This document shows positions 32,055-43,503 of a stretch of DNA of 64,000 bases, piece after piece. Source of the DNA: Malus domestica. Its lineage: Eukaryota; Streptophyta; Magnoliopsida; Rosales; Rosaceae. Numbering within the stretch: the first letter of the stretch is position 1; every line of letters starts with the position of its first letter. The DNA is taken from assembly GCF_042453785.1 (NCBI RefSeq), contig NC_091673.1:7027001-7091000 (forward strand), written 5' to 3'. The notes beneath the pieces are model-generated. The model was given only the letters and a program-made list of their open reading frames with translations. It did not search any database and was not told the origin of the DNA. The translations under genes and the position numbers were made by a program.

Positions 32055-35000
32055 GTTCCAGGCAGTGGTGAAGCCAGGATTTCTCGGGAGGAGGGGCGAA
32101 TTTAAAACAGTGCAAGGTTAAAAAAAATTAGCAACAACTAAATCTTTGTATATAATAATGTCTTCGATAATTAATCAATAAAAACAAATTACAATTGTTG
32201 TCGACGAGGTTTCATGTCATGAAAACGTCGCATAATAGGCTCATTATCAATAAAAGCAAATACATCTCTCTCAATGTAAACAACCATGCTATCACTCAAC
32301 CATTGATCTCCCATTTTATTACGCAATGGTGTTTTCACAATCTTCATAGCAGAAAAAGCTCTCTCCACCGAAGCGGTTGCAACCGGTAACATCAAAGCCA
32401 ATGTAAGAAGCTTATACACTAACATATAGCTTTCACACCTCTTAGTCTTCACTAACTCTTTTGCAAGATCACTGATTCCTCTCAATGATGAAAACTCACT
32501 ATGCATCTTCATATCTTGAATGTAATTGTCAAGTTGAATTAGAAGATTCATGAGGTCCATACGATCAAAATCTTGAGGATAAAGTTGGGCTAAACGAACA
32601 ATTTTTTCTTTGTCAAAAGATGCAAAATTATTCACTGGACTCAAACATGCCATACAAAGAAGCAACTCGGTGTTTACCTCATTGAAGCGATCATTCAATT
32701 CCTTTAGTTGCATATCAAGGACTTGAAAATAGAGGTCTACACGATAGTAATGGAAGTTTGTGATTTTTGGAGCTTTACGCCTTGATTTTCCAGGTACGAA
32801 ATGCAAATCCTCCATGTTAGGAATGACAATATCATGCTTCTCACAAAACTTTTCTACATCATGCAACAAGTCCCCAAAGTCATCATCTCTCAAGGATTGT
32901 AGTCTTTGCTTGCATACTTCCACTAACGCCATCGCATTCACAATATCTTGATCTTTCTTTTGCAATGCTTGTGATAACTCATTTGTAATTCCCAATATAA
33001 GTCTCATCAAGAAAAGGTGAAACACAAAATCAAAAGTTTGTATGTCTTTGAATAACCCAGTAGCTTCACCGAGATTATCTTGATTGCGATCACTTTTAAT
33101 CCATTCAACCACCTCCACCACGGCTTCAAACATAACAATAATATTAACTATAGTACCATAATGCGAGTTCCACCGTGTATCACATGGACGCATGAGGCTA
33201 CTTTCTTGATTTAACCCTTCACTCGTTTCAAGATTACCAAGATAAAGAGCTTTTTGAATTTGTTCTTGTTGTTTCTCTCTCAATGCATCACAACGCTTGC
33301 ACGAAGATCCAATAAGATTCACCAATCTATTAGCATTGATGAAGAAATTGGCAACATCCTCATTTTCCTTTGCCACAAATACAAGAGCTAGTTGGAGTTG
33401 GTGTGCAAAACAATGAATATAAAATGCTTGAGGGTATTTGTTCAAAATCTTTGTTTTAAGACCATTTAACTCACCTCTCATATTACTAGCTCCATCATAG
33501 CCTTGTCCTCGTAACTTGGACATACTCAAATTTGTTGTAGCAAACAATCTCTCAATAGCCTCTTCAAGTGAGCTACTAGTTGTAGAGGAGACATGTTGAA
33601 CACCAAAAAACTTTTCAATTGCTTCTCCTTTTTTGTTCACATAACGCAATACCACCGCCATTTGCTCTTTATTGGAAGCATCACGTGATCCATCAACCAA
33701 AAGAGAAACAAATTTACCTTCCATATCTTTAGTGATTGCATTAATAGTTTCAATAACACAAGCACGAACAAGATCCTTTTGAATATCGGAAGAAGTATAC
33801 TTGAGATTCTTGGGAGCATTCTCAAACACAACCTTTCTAACTTTCTCATTATGATCGGCAAGAAATTGCATAAGCTCTATATAATTACCCCTATTGCTCG
33901 ATTTCAAAGATTCATCGTGCCCACGAAAAGCCAAACCTTGTCGCAACAACCATCTTGTGCAATCAAGTGCTCCACTTAGTAAAGTGTGATAATTAACGCG
34001 AGCTTCATCAGTTTGCTTGATCACAAATGTTTCAATGTGTTGTTTTTGGGTCATCAAGTCTTTAGCTTGTTGCATAGCTTTATTATGAAGACTTCCAACA
34101 CCTCCCTCGTAGACTCGAAAATTTTCGGGTCCTTTCCTCCAATTTGTAAACCCTTTTGTAGTGAAGACATCACTTCCACTACCACCCGCTTTATCAAAAT
34201 CACATTTAAAAAGATAGCAATAACGGAAAAATGCAGCATCTTTTACTATACTATACTCCAACCACTTAAAATTATCAAACCAACCTGTAATAAAACATCG
34301 ATTGTCGCTAGCTTTCCTTGGCATGATGTGAGACTTAGGTTGACAAGGTTCCTTTTGAAGGTAGTATCTACGAATTGCTTCACGACAATTGAGTGGATAA
34401 TCAAGCATTCGACATCTCAGTCCAGGGTCTGCCGGAAGATTAGCTAATATTTCATCCAACTCAGTAATCTCACTTTGTTGTGCACTACTCGGAATACTAG
34501 AAGAAGGAGGAGGACTACCCGGAATATTTGAAGGAAGAGGAGGACTATCCGGAATATTTGGAGAAGGATTTAAGCACTGTTTCTTATAATATCGTTCCAT
34601 TACGTAACTGTATAACGAAAGAAAAACAAATATATCTTAGACTCTTAGTCCTAGAGTAAACTACGAATTTAATTAATCAGTACCAACAATCATATCATAT
34701 GAATAATCAATTTTTATTCTACAGTAGAGTATGTAGACTACGAATGTAATTAATAAGTACCAACAATGCATTTGAATGAGGGTTTTAGTTAGTTGAATTG
34801 GGGTTCATTATGTTAATGTATATATAATGTATCAGTCCTCTTTTATGTACTTCAAAAAAAAAAATATCAATAATCATAGCATTCATATGAATAATCTATA
34901 ATCAATAACCATATAATTATAATGTATAACCCTATAATCCTACATCAATTAAACAAAAATTTATATTCAATAATCAATTAGGGTTTGAAATAAATTAATT

Positions 35001-35532
35001 TTTTTACCTTAATTGGAATTTGGAGTGGCTGTGCAGATGTGCTTGCAGTTGCAGACTGATGTGTCGGCCAATGGAAAGTGAAATTTGCTACAGGACAGAA
35101 GGTTTTGTCGTGTGGGGTGGGGAAAAGGGGGGAAAAGGTGGGGTGGGGAGACTGACGGGATGGGATATGGGGAATAGGGTTAAGGAATTTGAAATAGAAT
35201 GGGGATTGAGATGGGGATGGATGGGGACCAGTGGTCCCCCGTTTATATTATTTTTTTTTTCATTCAACCAAAACGACGTCGTTTACCAAATTTTTTTTTT
35301 TTTTTTTACCAGGCCCAAAACGACGTCGTTTTGGCCTGGATTTTAAAATTTTAAAAAAATCCCTCCCGGTCGTCTTCCCCGAGAGCTATCTGTTTCTGGT
35401 TTCAGAACCAGGGGCTCCCCAGTTTCCGGCCGAACTAGGGGGGTTCAAAGGTCGCTCCTGCCTTTGTTTTCCGGCGAGCGGAGGGGCGAACGCCCCCCTT
35501 CGCTCCTACGTAGCTTCGCCACTGGTTCCAGG
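32055..35532 (-). mobile_element. apparently complete autonomous hAT transposon, 3,462 bp, with perfect 8-bp target duplication
   Basis: Ends CAGTGGTGAAGCCAGG (32063) and, inverted, CAGTGGCGAAGCTACG (35524), flanked by GTTCCAGG at 32055-32062 and 35525-35532. One 803-codon transposase gene lies inside on the minus strand. The intact ORF, matching ends and perfect duplication argue for recent insertion. The right subterminal region has two copies of the palindrome AAAACGACGTCGTTT (35270-35284 and 35317-35332). Confidence 0.92.
32189..34600 (-). CDS. hAT transposase, TTF-type zinc finger / MYM-type protein 1-like (803 aa)
   Basis: An uninterrupted single-exon frame. A proline-rich N-terminus (about 1-45) precedes a TTF-type zinc-finger region (about 85-185: RCFITGWFDNFKWLEYS, AAFFRYCYLFKCDF, GFTNWRK). 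Next is a DUF4371/RNase H-like core (about 185-420: SLLVDGSRDASNKEQMAVVL, GQGYDGASNMRGELNGLKTK, CFAHQLQLALV), then an insertion region with CDTRWNSHYG. The hAT dimerisation domain is at about 695-790 (LLTLALMLPVATASVERAFS, MKIVKTPLRNKMGDQWLSDS). This is the usual order and length of such transposases, which cut and paste DNA via a DDE catalytic core. No stop or frameshift is visible, so it may still encode active protein. Confidence 0.93.
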   Translation of the reverse strand: MERYYKKQCLNPSPNIPDSPPLPSNIPGSPPPSSSIPSSAQQSEITELDEILANLPADPGLRCRMLDYPLNCREAIRRYYLQKEPCQPKSHIMPRKASDNRCFITGWFDNFKWLEYSIVKDAAFFRYCYLFKCDFDKAGGSGSDVFTTKGFTNWRKGPENFRVYEGGVGSLHNKAMQQAKDLMTQKQHIETFVIKQTDEARVNYHTLLSGALDCTRWLLRQGLAFRGHDESLKSSNRGNYIELMQFLADHNEKVRKVVFENAPKNLKYTSSDIQKDLVRACVIETINAITKDMEGKFVSLLVDGSRDASNKEQMAVVLRYVNKKGEAIEKFFGVQHVSSTTSSSLEEAIERLFATTNLSMSKLRGQGYDGASNMRGELNGLKTKILNKYPQAFYIHCFAHQLQLALVFVAKENEDVANFFINANRLVNLIGSSCKRCDALREKQQEQIQKALYLGNLETSEGLNQESSLMRPCDTRWNSHYGTIVNIIVMFEAVVEVVEWIKSDRNQDNLGEATGLFKDIQTFDFVFHLFLMRLILGITNELSQALQKKDQDIVNAMALVEVCKQRLQSLRDDDFGDLLHDVEKFCEKHDIVIPNMEDLHFVPGKSRRKAPKITNFHYYRVDLYFQVLDMQLKELNDRFNEVNTELLLCMACLSPVNNFASFDKEKIVRLAQLYPQDFDRMDLMNLLIQLDNYIQDMKMHSEFSSLRGISDLAKELVKTKRCESYMLVYKLLTLALMLPVATASVERAFSAMKIVKTPLRNKMGDQWLSDSMVVYIERDVFAFIDNEPIMRRFHDMKPRRQQL

Positions 35533-35734
35533 AGGGTGAGGCGGAACGAAAATTCACCCAAAACTCGTTCCGTGGAACAGCGCATTCCATCCGTTTTAGG
35601 CTCACCAAACGTGGGACGGAACGTCTCGTCCCACTCCGTTCCGTCCCATCCCACGTACCAAACGGTACCTAATGGAATAACCCGCCAATGGATTCATAAT
35701 TTTATTGGCCGACCTAATTACTAACTTTATAAAA

Positions 35735-36830
35735 CTCCAAATCTCTCTTTTGTATTATCTGTGACATGTTACATTAATTGGAACCGTTGCAGCTAACACT
35801 GGCATGAAGTTTTTGATTGAATGCTCATATATGATGGATAGGTTTCAACTTTCATTCCATGAAAGCACAGGGAGTTCTGTTAGCTGCCTGATAAGTTGGC
35901 TGGTATATATTTGCCGGATTTTTCTTCCTGGCCGCGCATGTATAATCCTTATCCATATACATATTAATAAGAGTAATATTATGAGTTTGTTAAAACAGAA
36001 TTGATTCAGGGAATTGGAGACACAAAATAGAAAGTTGTTTGTGCCCATTAGCATGCATAATGCTTAACCATCAATCAATCGTTGAGAGTACTATCATGAG
36101 CTTGTCAAAATAAAATCTAGCATACTACATACATAAATAGAAAGTTGTTTGCCCCAACCGTATGCATAATGCTTATCCATTAACCGATTAAGATATTATT
36201 TTGCGTTTGTCAAAACATGATTCAGTGGAATGGAGACATAAATAAAAAATTGTTTGCACCAGCAGCACGCATAATGCTTATCCATCAACCCATCAATATA
36301 TAGGAATACTATCATGAGTTTGTCAAAACAAGATTCAATAGACTACAAATATAAATAAAAAGTTGTTTGCGCTAGTAACATGCATAATGCTTATCTAGTA
36401 ACCGATCAATATATAAGAGCATTATCATGAGTTTGTCAAAACAAGATTCACTGGACTATAAACATATATAGAAAGTTGTTTGCGCCAGCAGCATGCATAA
36501 TGCTTATCCATTAACCGATCAATATGAATGCTATCATGAGTTTGTCAAAACAAGATCCAGTAGACTACATACATAAATAAAATGTAGTTTGCGCCCATAT
36601 GAAACAATATGGTTGAGAGAGAGGAAGAGAGATGTATCTTGCATCTGTTGTGAGTTTTTTTTTTTTTTTTTTTTTTTGAGATTTCTCCACATGAATCTAA
36701 TTAATTGAAGGATATGAATTGCTATCCATCGACCGATCAATATCGGTACTATCATAAGTTAGTCAAAATAAAATCTAGAGGGCTAGAGACATAACTAAAA
36801 AGTTGTTTGCGCTTATATATAACAATAGAA
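35735..36830. repeat. about 111-bp tandem array upstream of CYP copy A
   Basis: The block from about 35985 to 36820 consists of six to seven diverged units, each with a core like aagttgtttgcgcc, gcatgcataatgcttatcc and tatcatgagtttgtcaaaac. Core positions (about 36032, 36143, 36248, 36361, 36473, 36585, 36801) give a period of roughly 105-113 bp with a longer last gap. The array recurs in the B block at 53990-55330, and a single unit lies at about 43318-43480. Sequence 35735-35985 before it is also shared with B. The rest, 36830-37480, has no feature beyond AT-rich sequence. Confidence 0.8.
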
Positions 36831-37484
36831 TGAGAGAGAAAAGGAGAGAAAAAGATAGATGTGTCACCCATATGTGTTTTCTTATTTCTGGAGATTTTTC
36901 CACATAAATTTAATTAATCGAAGGATTTTGTTTGGTATTGATGTGTTTTGAAAAAAAACTGTTTTTGCTGTGTTGTGAGAATAAGCTCATTTTTGCTGCT
37001 TCATGTTTTCAGTTTTTTTTTTCACCCAAAACTATGAAAATAAGTTGTTTTTAAGTGTTTACCAAATACCTTTTTGAGCTCAACTTTTTTTTATACCCAC
37101 TTTTTATAAAAGTACCTTAGTACCAAACCAGTACTTAAACTGCTAAATTAAACCAGTACCAAACCGTCCTTTCATGATAACGAAGGCCATTTATTATCTT
37201 TGCAAATTAAGGTTGTTTCAAATGAAACTATGACTACTCATGAAGTTCAATATCAGAGGATTTGTGATAGACATAAAAGTTTTATCACTTGTTTCTTTCT
37301 TTTCGTATTTTTTGTTTTGTCAAACGATAAATTTGGTTAGATTAAATGTTAGATTAGTCATTTATGGGATTTAAACCCACACTATCATGCAAAGACTTAA
37401 CACATTTTCACCATTATGGTAAAAGTCCACTTGTCTTTCCGTATTTAGTTAGCTCAGTAGAAGATGATTTATAAACACTCAGTA

Positions 37485-37640
37485 CTACGGTCTAATTGTA
37501 TTCCTCTTTACTTGTAAGTGAGAGGTCTTAGGTTTGATTCTCATCAAAGGTGAATTTGAACTATATTATTGCTAGCCCACTATCAGGCTAAGCCCCTCTC
37601 CCCCTCTTCTTAGTGTAGATAATATTGTTTGTTTAAAAAA
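37485..37640 (+). repeat. tRNA-derived SINE, copy 3
   Basis: Boxes actacggtctaattgt and ggtcttaggtttgattctca, the body gctaagcccctctccccc and an A-tail (tttaaaaaaatt). No copy occupies the matching place in the B block, so it inserted in A alone or was lost from B. Confidence 0.7.
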
Positions 37641-37717
37641 ATTAAAAATAATAATTGTCCTCTAAAACTAAACAAATTAAAAAGGGCATTGAACTTTAAG
37701 GCCCTTACAAATTGTTA

Positions 37718-38226
37718 CCCACGACCACTGTTCTAAAAATCCCCACCTAGCGTCGCCTAGGCCCCGCCTAGGCATTAGGCGGCTGGCCACCGCCCTGATT
37801 AATATTTAGGCTTTCGAAAGTTAAGAAAGGGCGCCTAGACCTACTGAGGCGCCCATCTAGATCGCCTAGGCATCCGCACACTTAGACAGAAACTAGATAA
37901 CTTTCATTTTGCATTTTATTTTTTTTCAATAAATTGTAAGAGATTTGCTGAATACCTAAATGAACGCGCATTATATGCTTGTTCCCTATGTTTTCATTAT
38001 GTTCCAATAGCTCATAATATATTTGTCATTCTATTTTATAGGTTATGATGAAATTATATATATTTTGAGTATAAACAAACACTTATTTCCACGAAATATA
38101 ATAAATTTAATTAAATCTGCCTAGTCCGCCTAGGTGCCCGCCAAGACCCTACCTAGCCGTCGAAGCGCTAGATCCCAGCCCACCGTCTGACTAACGCCTA
38201 GTGTCTTTTAAAACCTTGCCTACGAC
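37718..38226. mobile_element. GTTCTAAAAA-type DNA element, copy 2
   Basis: Length 493 bp (37726-38218), the same as copy 1, with ends CTGTTCTAAAAAT and CTTTTAAAACCTTG. Flanks CCCACGAC and CCTACGAC (one mismatch) look like an aged target duplication. The right end is shared with the B block copy near 55730, so the insertion predates the A/B duplication. Confidence 0.65.
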
Positions 38227-38321
38227 AATTTACATGAGTGATAATTTTCATCGATGTTGAAATACTACTTCGTCGTTTGTTTCCAAAGTCGCTTATAGCT
38301 AGATATTAAGATCACCAGAGC

Positions 38322-38332
38322 TTTATATATGA
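38322..38332 (+). promoter_or_regulatory. candidate TATA box of CYP copy A
   Basis: tttatatatga lies about 50 bp before the first usable ATG. The B copy keeps the same motif near 55818. The position suggests a very short leader; no transcript data support it. Confidence 0.4.
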
Positions 38333-38381
38333 TGGACAAAATCTCAAAAAAAAAAAAAAAATATCATTGATAGAACCTCCA

Positions 38382-40555
38382 ATGGCTATCATCACCTCCT
38401 TGCTCATATGCCTTCCATTTCTCCTTCTTCTCCCTCTATTTCTTCTACTCCAAAAGAGGAAAAATGTCTATAAGAACCCACAGCAAAAGACCCTCCCACC
38501 AAGCCCCCCCAAGCTCCCCCTCATAGGCAACTTGCATCAACTCGGCACCCCACCTCACCAATCTCTCCACCAACTCTCCATAAAGTACGGACCAGTCATG
38601 CTCCTCCACCTCGGCCGTGTCCCCACCCTCGTCATCTCTTCCGCCGAAGCAGCCAAAGATGCATTAAAAACCAACGACCTCCACTGCTGCAGCAGACCCT
38701 CCTCGGCCGGAGCCCGCAGGCTCACGTACAACTATCTTGACATGGCCTTTTCTCCCTATGGCGATTACTGGAGAGAGATAAGAAAAATATGCGTGCTCGA
38801 GCTTTTCAGCGTGAAGAGGGTCCAGTCATACAGGTCAATCAGGGAAGAAGAAGTAGATGAAATGGTCCATTCAATATCTGCCTCTTCATCTTCTGGTGCT
38901 CCTGTTGATCTCACGGAAAAGTTGTTTGCTCTCACGGCTAGTATTATTTTTAGGATTGCGTACGGGACAAGTTTCCAAGGGAGTAAATTTGAGCATGCTA
39001 AAAATATTGATGAGTTGATTCAGGATACTGAGGCCATGCTCGGAGGGATGTCCGGGGCTGACTGCTTTCCGTCTTGGATGGGGTGGGTTATCGATAAGGT
39101 TTCCGGTGTGCACAAGGAGTTCGATAGGATTTCCAAGGAGTTGGATGGTTTTTTCCAGCAGGTGATTGATGATCATCTGAAACCTGGGAGGAGAGTTGAC
39201 GACGAACAAGCTCATGAAGATATAGTTGACGTTCTGCTTAAGATAGTGAAGGAGCAAAGTGAGTTTGGAGCTTCTCATCTTGGCCACAACAACATCAAGG
39301 CAGTCCTCTTGGTAATTAATCTCTTAAAAGAACCTCTTGTGGTTATTAATTTTGTGTTAATTTGTTATTTGTTTGAGAATTATTTTATATGCAGACAAAA
39401 GTTTGAACCCTTTCCCCTTGGTGCCTTTTTATTTTTTTGAACGAACCATATTATCTACAAGGAAGTGAGGGAGTAGGCCGAGCCTAACAATAGACTAGCA
39501 ATTATATGGTTCAAATTTGGCGTTAGCGAGAATTGAACCTAAGACTTCTCACATATAAGTAAAGAAAAATATCATTAAACTTTAGTGCTAAGTGACTCCT
39601 TAATTAGTGCCCATTTAGAAAACAGTAAAAGTTATTCTTTTATAACCCCAAAAAATTATTTGTCCAGTTTTGTGAAAAAAGGAAAGGAAAAAATTTAGTT
39701 CATGTCCCATTCTGTTGAGGGGTGTGATTTCCTTTTTTTTTTTTTTGACTTGTACACTATTTTTTTCTTTCTGATAGTTGAGTTGAAGAAATCAAATAAG
39801 AATAAAGGAACAAAAGTAAACATGGTATGCACACAGAGAAAAGTAGTGCAAAATTCATCAATTAGTTTTTTATGCATCATTTTTCTACTTCGTTTTTCAA
39901 TTATTTTTCTGACTATGATGTTGCAATTGTGAATCAGAATCTATTTTTAGGTGGAATAGACACAGGTGCAATAACAATGGTGTGGGCGATGGCAGAGCTA
40001 GCTAAGAACCCTAAATTGATGAAGAAAGCACAAGAAGAAGTCAGAAAATGCATTGGAAACAAAGGAAAAATCACAGAAACTGATACAGATCAGCTTCAAT
40101 ACCTCAAGATGGTAATCAAAGAAACCCTAAGACTGCATCCTCCAGCTCCAATGCTCCTTCCAAGAGAAACCATCTCCCATTGCAAAATCCAAGGTTATAA
40201 TATTGAACCAAAAACAACAATTTATATCAATGACTGGGCAATCGCACGCGACCCTGAGGTTTGGAGGGACCCCGGAAAATTTATCCCAGAACGGTTTGAC
40301 GGAAGCTCTGTCGATTACAAAGGACAACATTTTGAGTTTTTGCCGTTTGGAGCTGGTCGAAGAGTTTGCCCTGGAATCTATATGGGAACGACAACAGTGG
40401 AGCTTGGACTTGCAAATCTTCTCTACTGGTTCGATTGGAAATTGCCTGATGGAATGAAGGAGGAAGATCTTGACATGGAAGAAGCCAGTGGCTCCCTTTC
40501 CCTCACCGTTGCTAAGAGAACTCCTCTCAACCTTGTCCCCATGAAATTTTCTTAA
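38382..40555 (+). CDS. cytochrome P450, CYP71-type, intact copy A (515 aa, 2 exons)
   Basis: Haem-thiolate monooxygenase of the ER membrane; substrate unknown. Exons 38382-39311 and 39938-40555 join in phase 0 at the position usual for CYP71. The N-terminus has a membrane anchor (about 4-25, [17 protein letters not shown]), the proline hinge [17 protein letters not shown], helix C WREIRKICVLELFS, helix I GGIDTGAITMVW, ExxR in KETLRLHP, PERF and the haem loop PFGAGRRVCPG. The in-frame ATG at 38367 would add five residues; 38382 gives the typical start [13 protein letters not shown] sits in the intron (39431-39592, minus strand). A pseudogenised duplicate lies at 55877-58664. Context suggests a CYP71B-like gene by Arabidopsis synteny, which is inference. 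Confidence 0.91.
39431..39592 (-). repeat. tRNA-derived SINE in the intron of CYP copy A, copy 5
   Basis: Minus-strand SINE: the body gaggccgag-like segment and box B (gagaattgaacctaagac) read in reverse, with box A near the 39592 end. The B pseudogene has the same insertion at 57565-57725, so it predates the duplication. Confidence 0.72.
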
Positions 40556-40879
40556 AATTAAGAAAAAAAATTAACGGAGGATTGGGGAAGACCTGTTTCT
40601 TGTTATGGTTTAAGATTGGGTAGAATTCAGTTGATATGTTTCTTGTTCTTATGGTGTAGTTAATTAATAATGTGGCACTTGTACTGTATATTGTATATCC
40701 TTGTGTGAATGTGTACTATTACTCTGTTCTCGTCTTAAATTGAATAAAACACTACAAATCACAGGTTGACATATATTCTAAAGTGATTCGTTTGTAATGT
40801 CGAAGTGTTCTTTACAAGTAGAGTATTAATTAGTTAAATCTTTTCTAACAAAACAGAAATGATTATGTTTTTAATTAAC

Positions 40880-41900
40880 ATTTGTTATAAGTTGGAACAC
40901 CACTTAAGCCTCTGATGTTTGAGGTCACTGAACTCGTTTTCAAAGCAACTGGATATGCATGTTAGCCATTTTCTTTTCTTTGGGGTTCTTCACATGGGAA
41001 CTGCTCAGAGAGTGTTGAGATATGTGCAAAGGACACTTGACTATGGAATCAAGTATGAAATGGGGAAATCAACTATCCTAATAGGATTTTGTGATAGTGA
41101 CTAGGGTGGCAGTGAAGATGATTGCAGAAGCACATCAGGTTATGCATTCACTTTTGGTTCAGGGGTTTTCTCTTGGGCATCAGTGAAACAACAAAGTGTT
41201 GCACTGTCCACAGCTGAGGCAGAGTATGTGAGTGCCTCAGAGGCAACATCTCAAGCCATATGGCTAAGATTCATACTCAAAGACTTTGGGGAATTGCAGG
41301 TTGATGCCACACCACTTCTGTGTGACACCTCATCAATCACCATGACTAAAAATCCAGTTTTTCATCAAAGAACAAAGCACATAAAGAGGAGATATCATTT
41401 CATCAGAGAAGCATTACAAGAGAATACAATCAAGCTACACTACTGTAAGACAGAAGATCAAATCGCAAACATTTTCACAAAAGCTCTTCCAAAGGAAAGA
41501 TTCAATTACTTGAGGGAGATTGCTTGGCATGACAACCATAACCAATTTGGAGGGGAGTGTTGGAACCTAAATTGCTTATGGTTCCAAGGATCGAAGATAG
41601 CAAGTGAAGCTCCAAGTAATGAGTTGCTGCATAATCGAAGAAGAAGAACAAAGGTTTTTACTCGAACGGCCAGTTTTGTTTAAAGCTTTTGTTTGTGTAA
41701 ATGAGTGACACGTGTACACTCCAGATTAGATCATTTAAACCCCCAATGAAGGGCTAGGATTAAATTTGGAGAAGGGTAAGTGTAATTCATAGTACATGTT
41801 TGTCTCCTAGCACATTTAGAGATAAGTTTGTTAGTTGGCAATGTACCAAAGCCCTACAAACATTCTCTATATAAATCAAAATATGGCTGATGCATTTGCA
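40880..41900 (+). mobile_element. Ty1/copia 3' remnant: RNase H end plus partial 3' LTR (block A)
   Basis: The frame from 40919 to 41557 encodes the copia RNase H end: RVLRYVQRTLDYGIKYEM, CRSTSGYAFTFGSGVFSWAS, STAEAEYVSASEATSQAIWL, RRYHFIREALQ and DQIANIFTKALPKERF. A polypurine tract (ggaggggag) precedes an LTR beginning TGTTGGAACC at 41558, which is cut near 41900. An in-frame TAG at 41102-41104 interrupts the D-W pair of the RNase H and is present in the B copy too. No gag, protease, integrase or reverse transcriptase remains. Confidence 0.85.
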
Positions 41901-41999
41901 TTAAATAAGGAAAGCATTAAATAATTGATCCTTAAAAAAGAAGGAAAGTATTAAATAATTGATCCTTAAAAAACATCACTTGTGGGCTAAAATCTTAAC

Positions 42000-42308
42000 C
42001 GAGATAGAAAAATTAATTCAGTCATTTGATTTGTGTCCAACTCAGATTTAAGTTTCTTATGTGATTTGTACTAATATTTTTCTGCATAATATTGCTTTAT
42101 GTGAATTGTAATGCTCATAATTTATTTATCATTGGCAAAAAAAAAATAAAAAATAAAAATTTGTAACCTCTCATATTTAATTTAGGGCTCATATGTGAAG
42201 GGTATTATATGATTGAAATCATTTTTAGTGAAAATGTTTCTGAAACCAATCATTGGTAAAAAAGCAAGTTAATCCTGAAAAGCTACACTGTTTCCTGCAA
42301 GAAGTACT
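42000..42308. other. AT-rich interval without recognised features
   Basis: Short repeats such as tattaaataattgatcctta at about 41910 and 41950 occur just before. No gene or transposon is recognised. Confidence 0.5.
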
Positions 42309-43287
42309 AGCTATGTGTTTCTTGCATGAAACACTTCAAGTACTTTTGAAACCCAAAAACAATTTTTCTAAAATTACCTTCCTCATCCCTTCCCCATCCC
42401 AAAGGCCATTTTCACATATTCATCCAATCCCCAATTTCCCAATTTCCAAAACCCTAAAATTCTAAAAACCCATTCAATCTCATATTTTGATTTTACTCCA
42501 ATATCATACCTTAATTTGTTTTAAATTTCCCACACCACCACCATTTGGTTCAAAATTCGAATGAAAGACTATCCTCTTAATATTCAAGATGAGTTCCGAA
42601 GAGCATATTTGTAAATGAGACCTTGTAGGCCTACAAAACATTGTTGAGCGACACTTAGTTGTTTACGTTGAGAGATATATTTTTTCATGTATTGGTAGTG
42701 AAGCTATCATGGAACATTTTCAGACTATGAAACCTCGTCGTGGAAGCAAATTAGGATTTATAGCTTGTAATGTTGTTATGCGTATGATTTATGAATGAAA
42801 TGTATTATAATTTAACTTTTAAATTTATTTTTATCTATAAAATTTTTAACCTTTATTATTGGGACCCCTCTAGTTTAAAATCCTGAAACCGCCCTTGCTT
42901 ACTCTAGAACACTTACAATAGCTAGACGACCCACTAAGAACACATTTATTATTGGAAATGGCATCTTAATGCGTTGCAATCTAGACATTTTTTACAAAGA
43001 AAATTTTATTAATAGATAATATAGATACATAACAACTAATAATCATGCATGCTCCATTTTATATTTGTTTAGATAGGAAAAGGCTATAAAATGCCACTTA
43101 TTACGGTCTAGTGATATTTCTCTTCACTTGTAAGTGATTGGTCTTACATTCGATTTTCTCTAAAGACGAATACTAGGTCATCCCCCTCATCTTTAGTGAA
43201 GATAATATCAGTGGTTAAAAATAAAATTAAAAAAAAGCTATAAAATGTAAGAAGAAAAGCAGTAAATTGACTTTGTATTTTAATGAA
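42309..43287 (+). repeat. second copy of the hAT-remnant/SINE block of 29899-30890
   Basis: The block includes the same hAT C-terminal remnant, now with an early stop (aaatgagacc where copy 1 has aaatgggacc, near 42615), and a SINE at 43100-43225. Order and orientation match 29899-30890 throughout, so this is a segmental duplication, not two independent insertions. Confidence 0.85.
43100..43225 (+). repeat. tRNA-derived SINE, copy 4
   Basis: Box A-like ttacggtctagtgatatt and box B-like ggtcttacattcgattttct. It lacks about 30 bp of the body (gaggcttagc region) relative to copy 2. It was duplicated with the surrounding block. Confidence 0.68.
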
Positions 43288-43503
43288 AAAAGCTATAATT
43301 AAATAATCATATGCACCAGATTGTGTGATTCAGTGGACTGGAAACATAAAGAAAGTTGTTTGCGTCTAGCAACATGCGTGATGCTTATTCATCAACCCAT
43401 CAATAAGAGTATTATCATGAATTTGTCAAAATAATATTCAATGTAATGAAGACATAAATAAAAAATTGTTTGCATCCATACGTGGCAATAGAGACAAGAG
43501 AGA

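Larger units (their letters stand above)
31895..35672. mobile_element. Harbinger/Tourist-like element carrying the nested hAT
   Basis: Termini GGTATCGTTTGGTAC (31898) and GTACCAAACGGTACC (ending 35669) are complementary, flanked by TAA on both sides (31895-31897 and 35670-35672). This matches the 3-bp TWA duplication of PIF/Harbinger elements. Removing the hAT insertion leaves about 302 bp rich in gggacgggacg-type motifs that pair with the right half, i.e. a typical MITE size. Confidence 0.75.

Noticed and set aside
34054-34447. Plus-strand frames within the hAT transposase
   Set aside because: Antisense shadows of the intact 803-codon transposase.
35462-35724. 86-codon frame near the hAT right end
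   Set aside because: Spans the transposon end and target duplication, so it is a chance frame.
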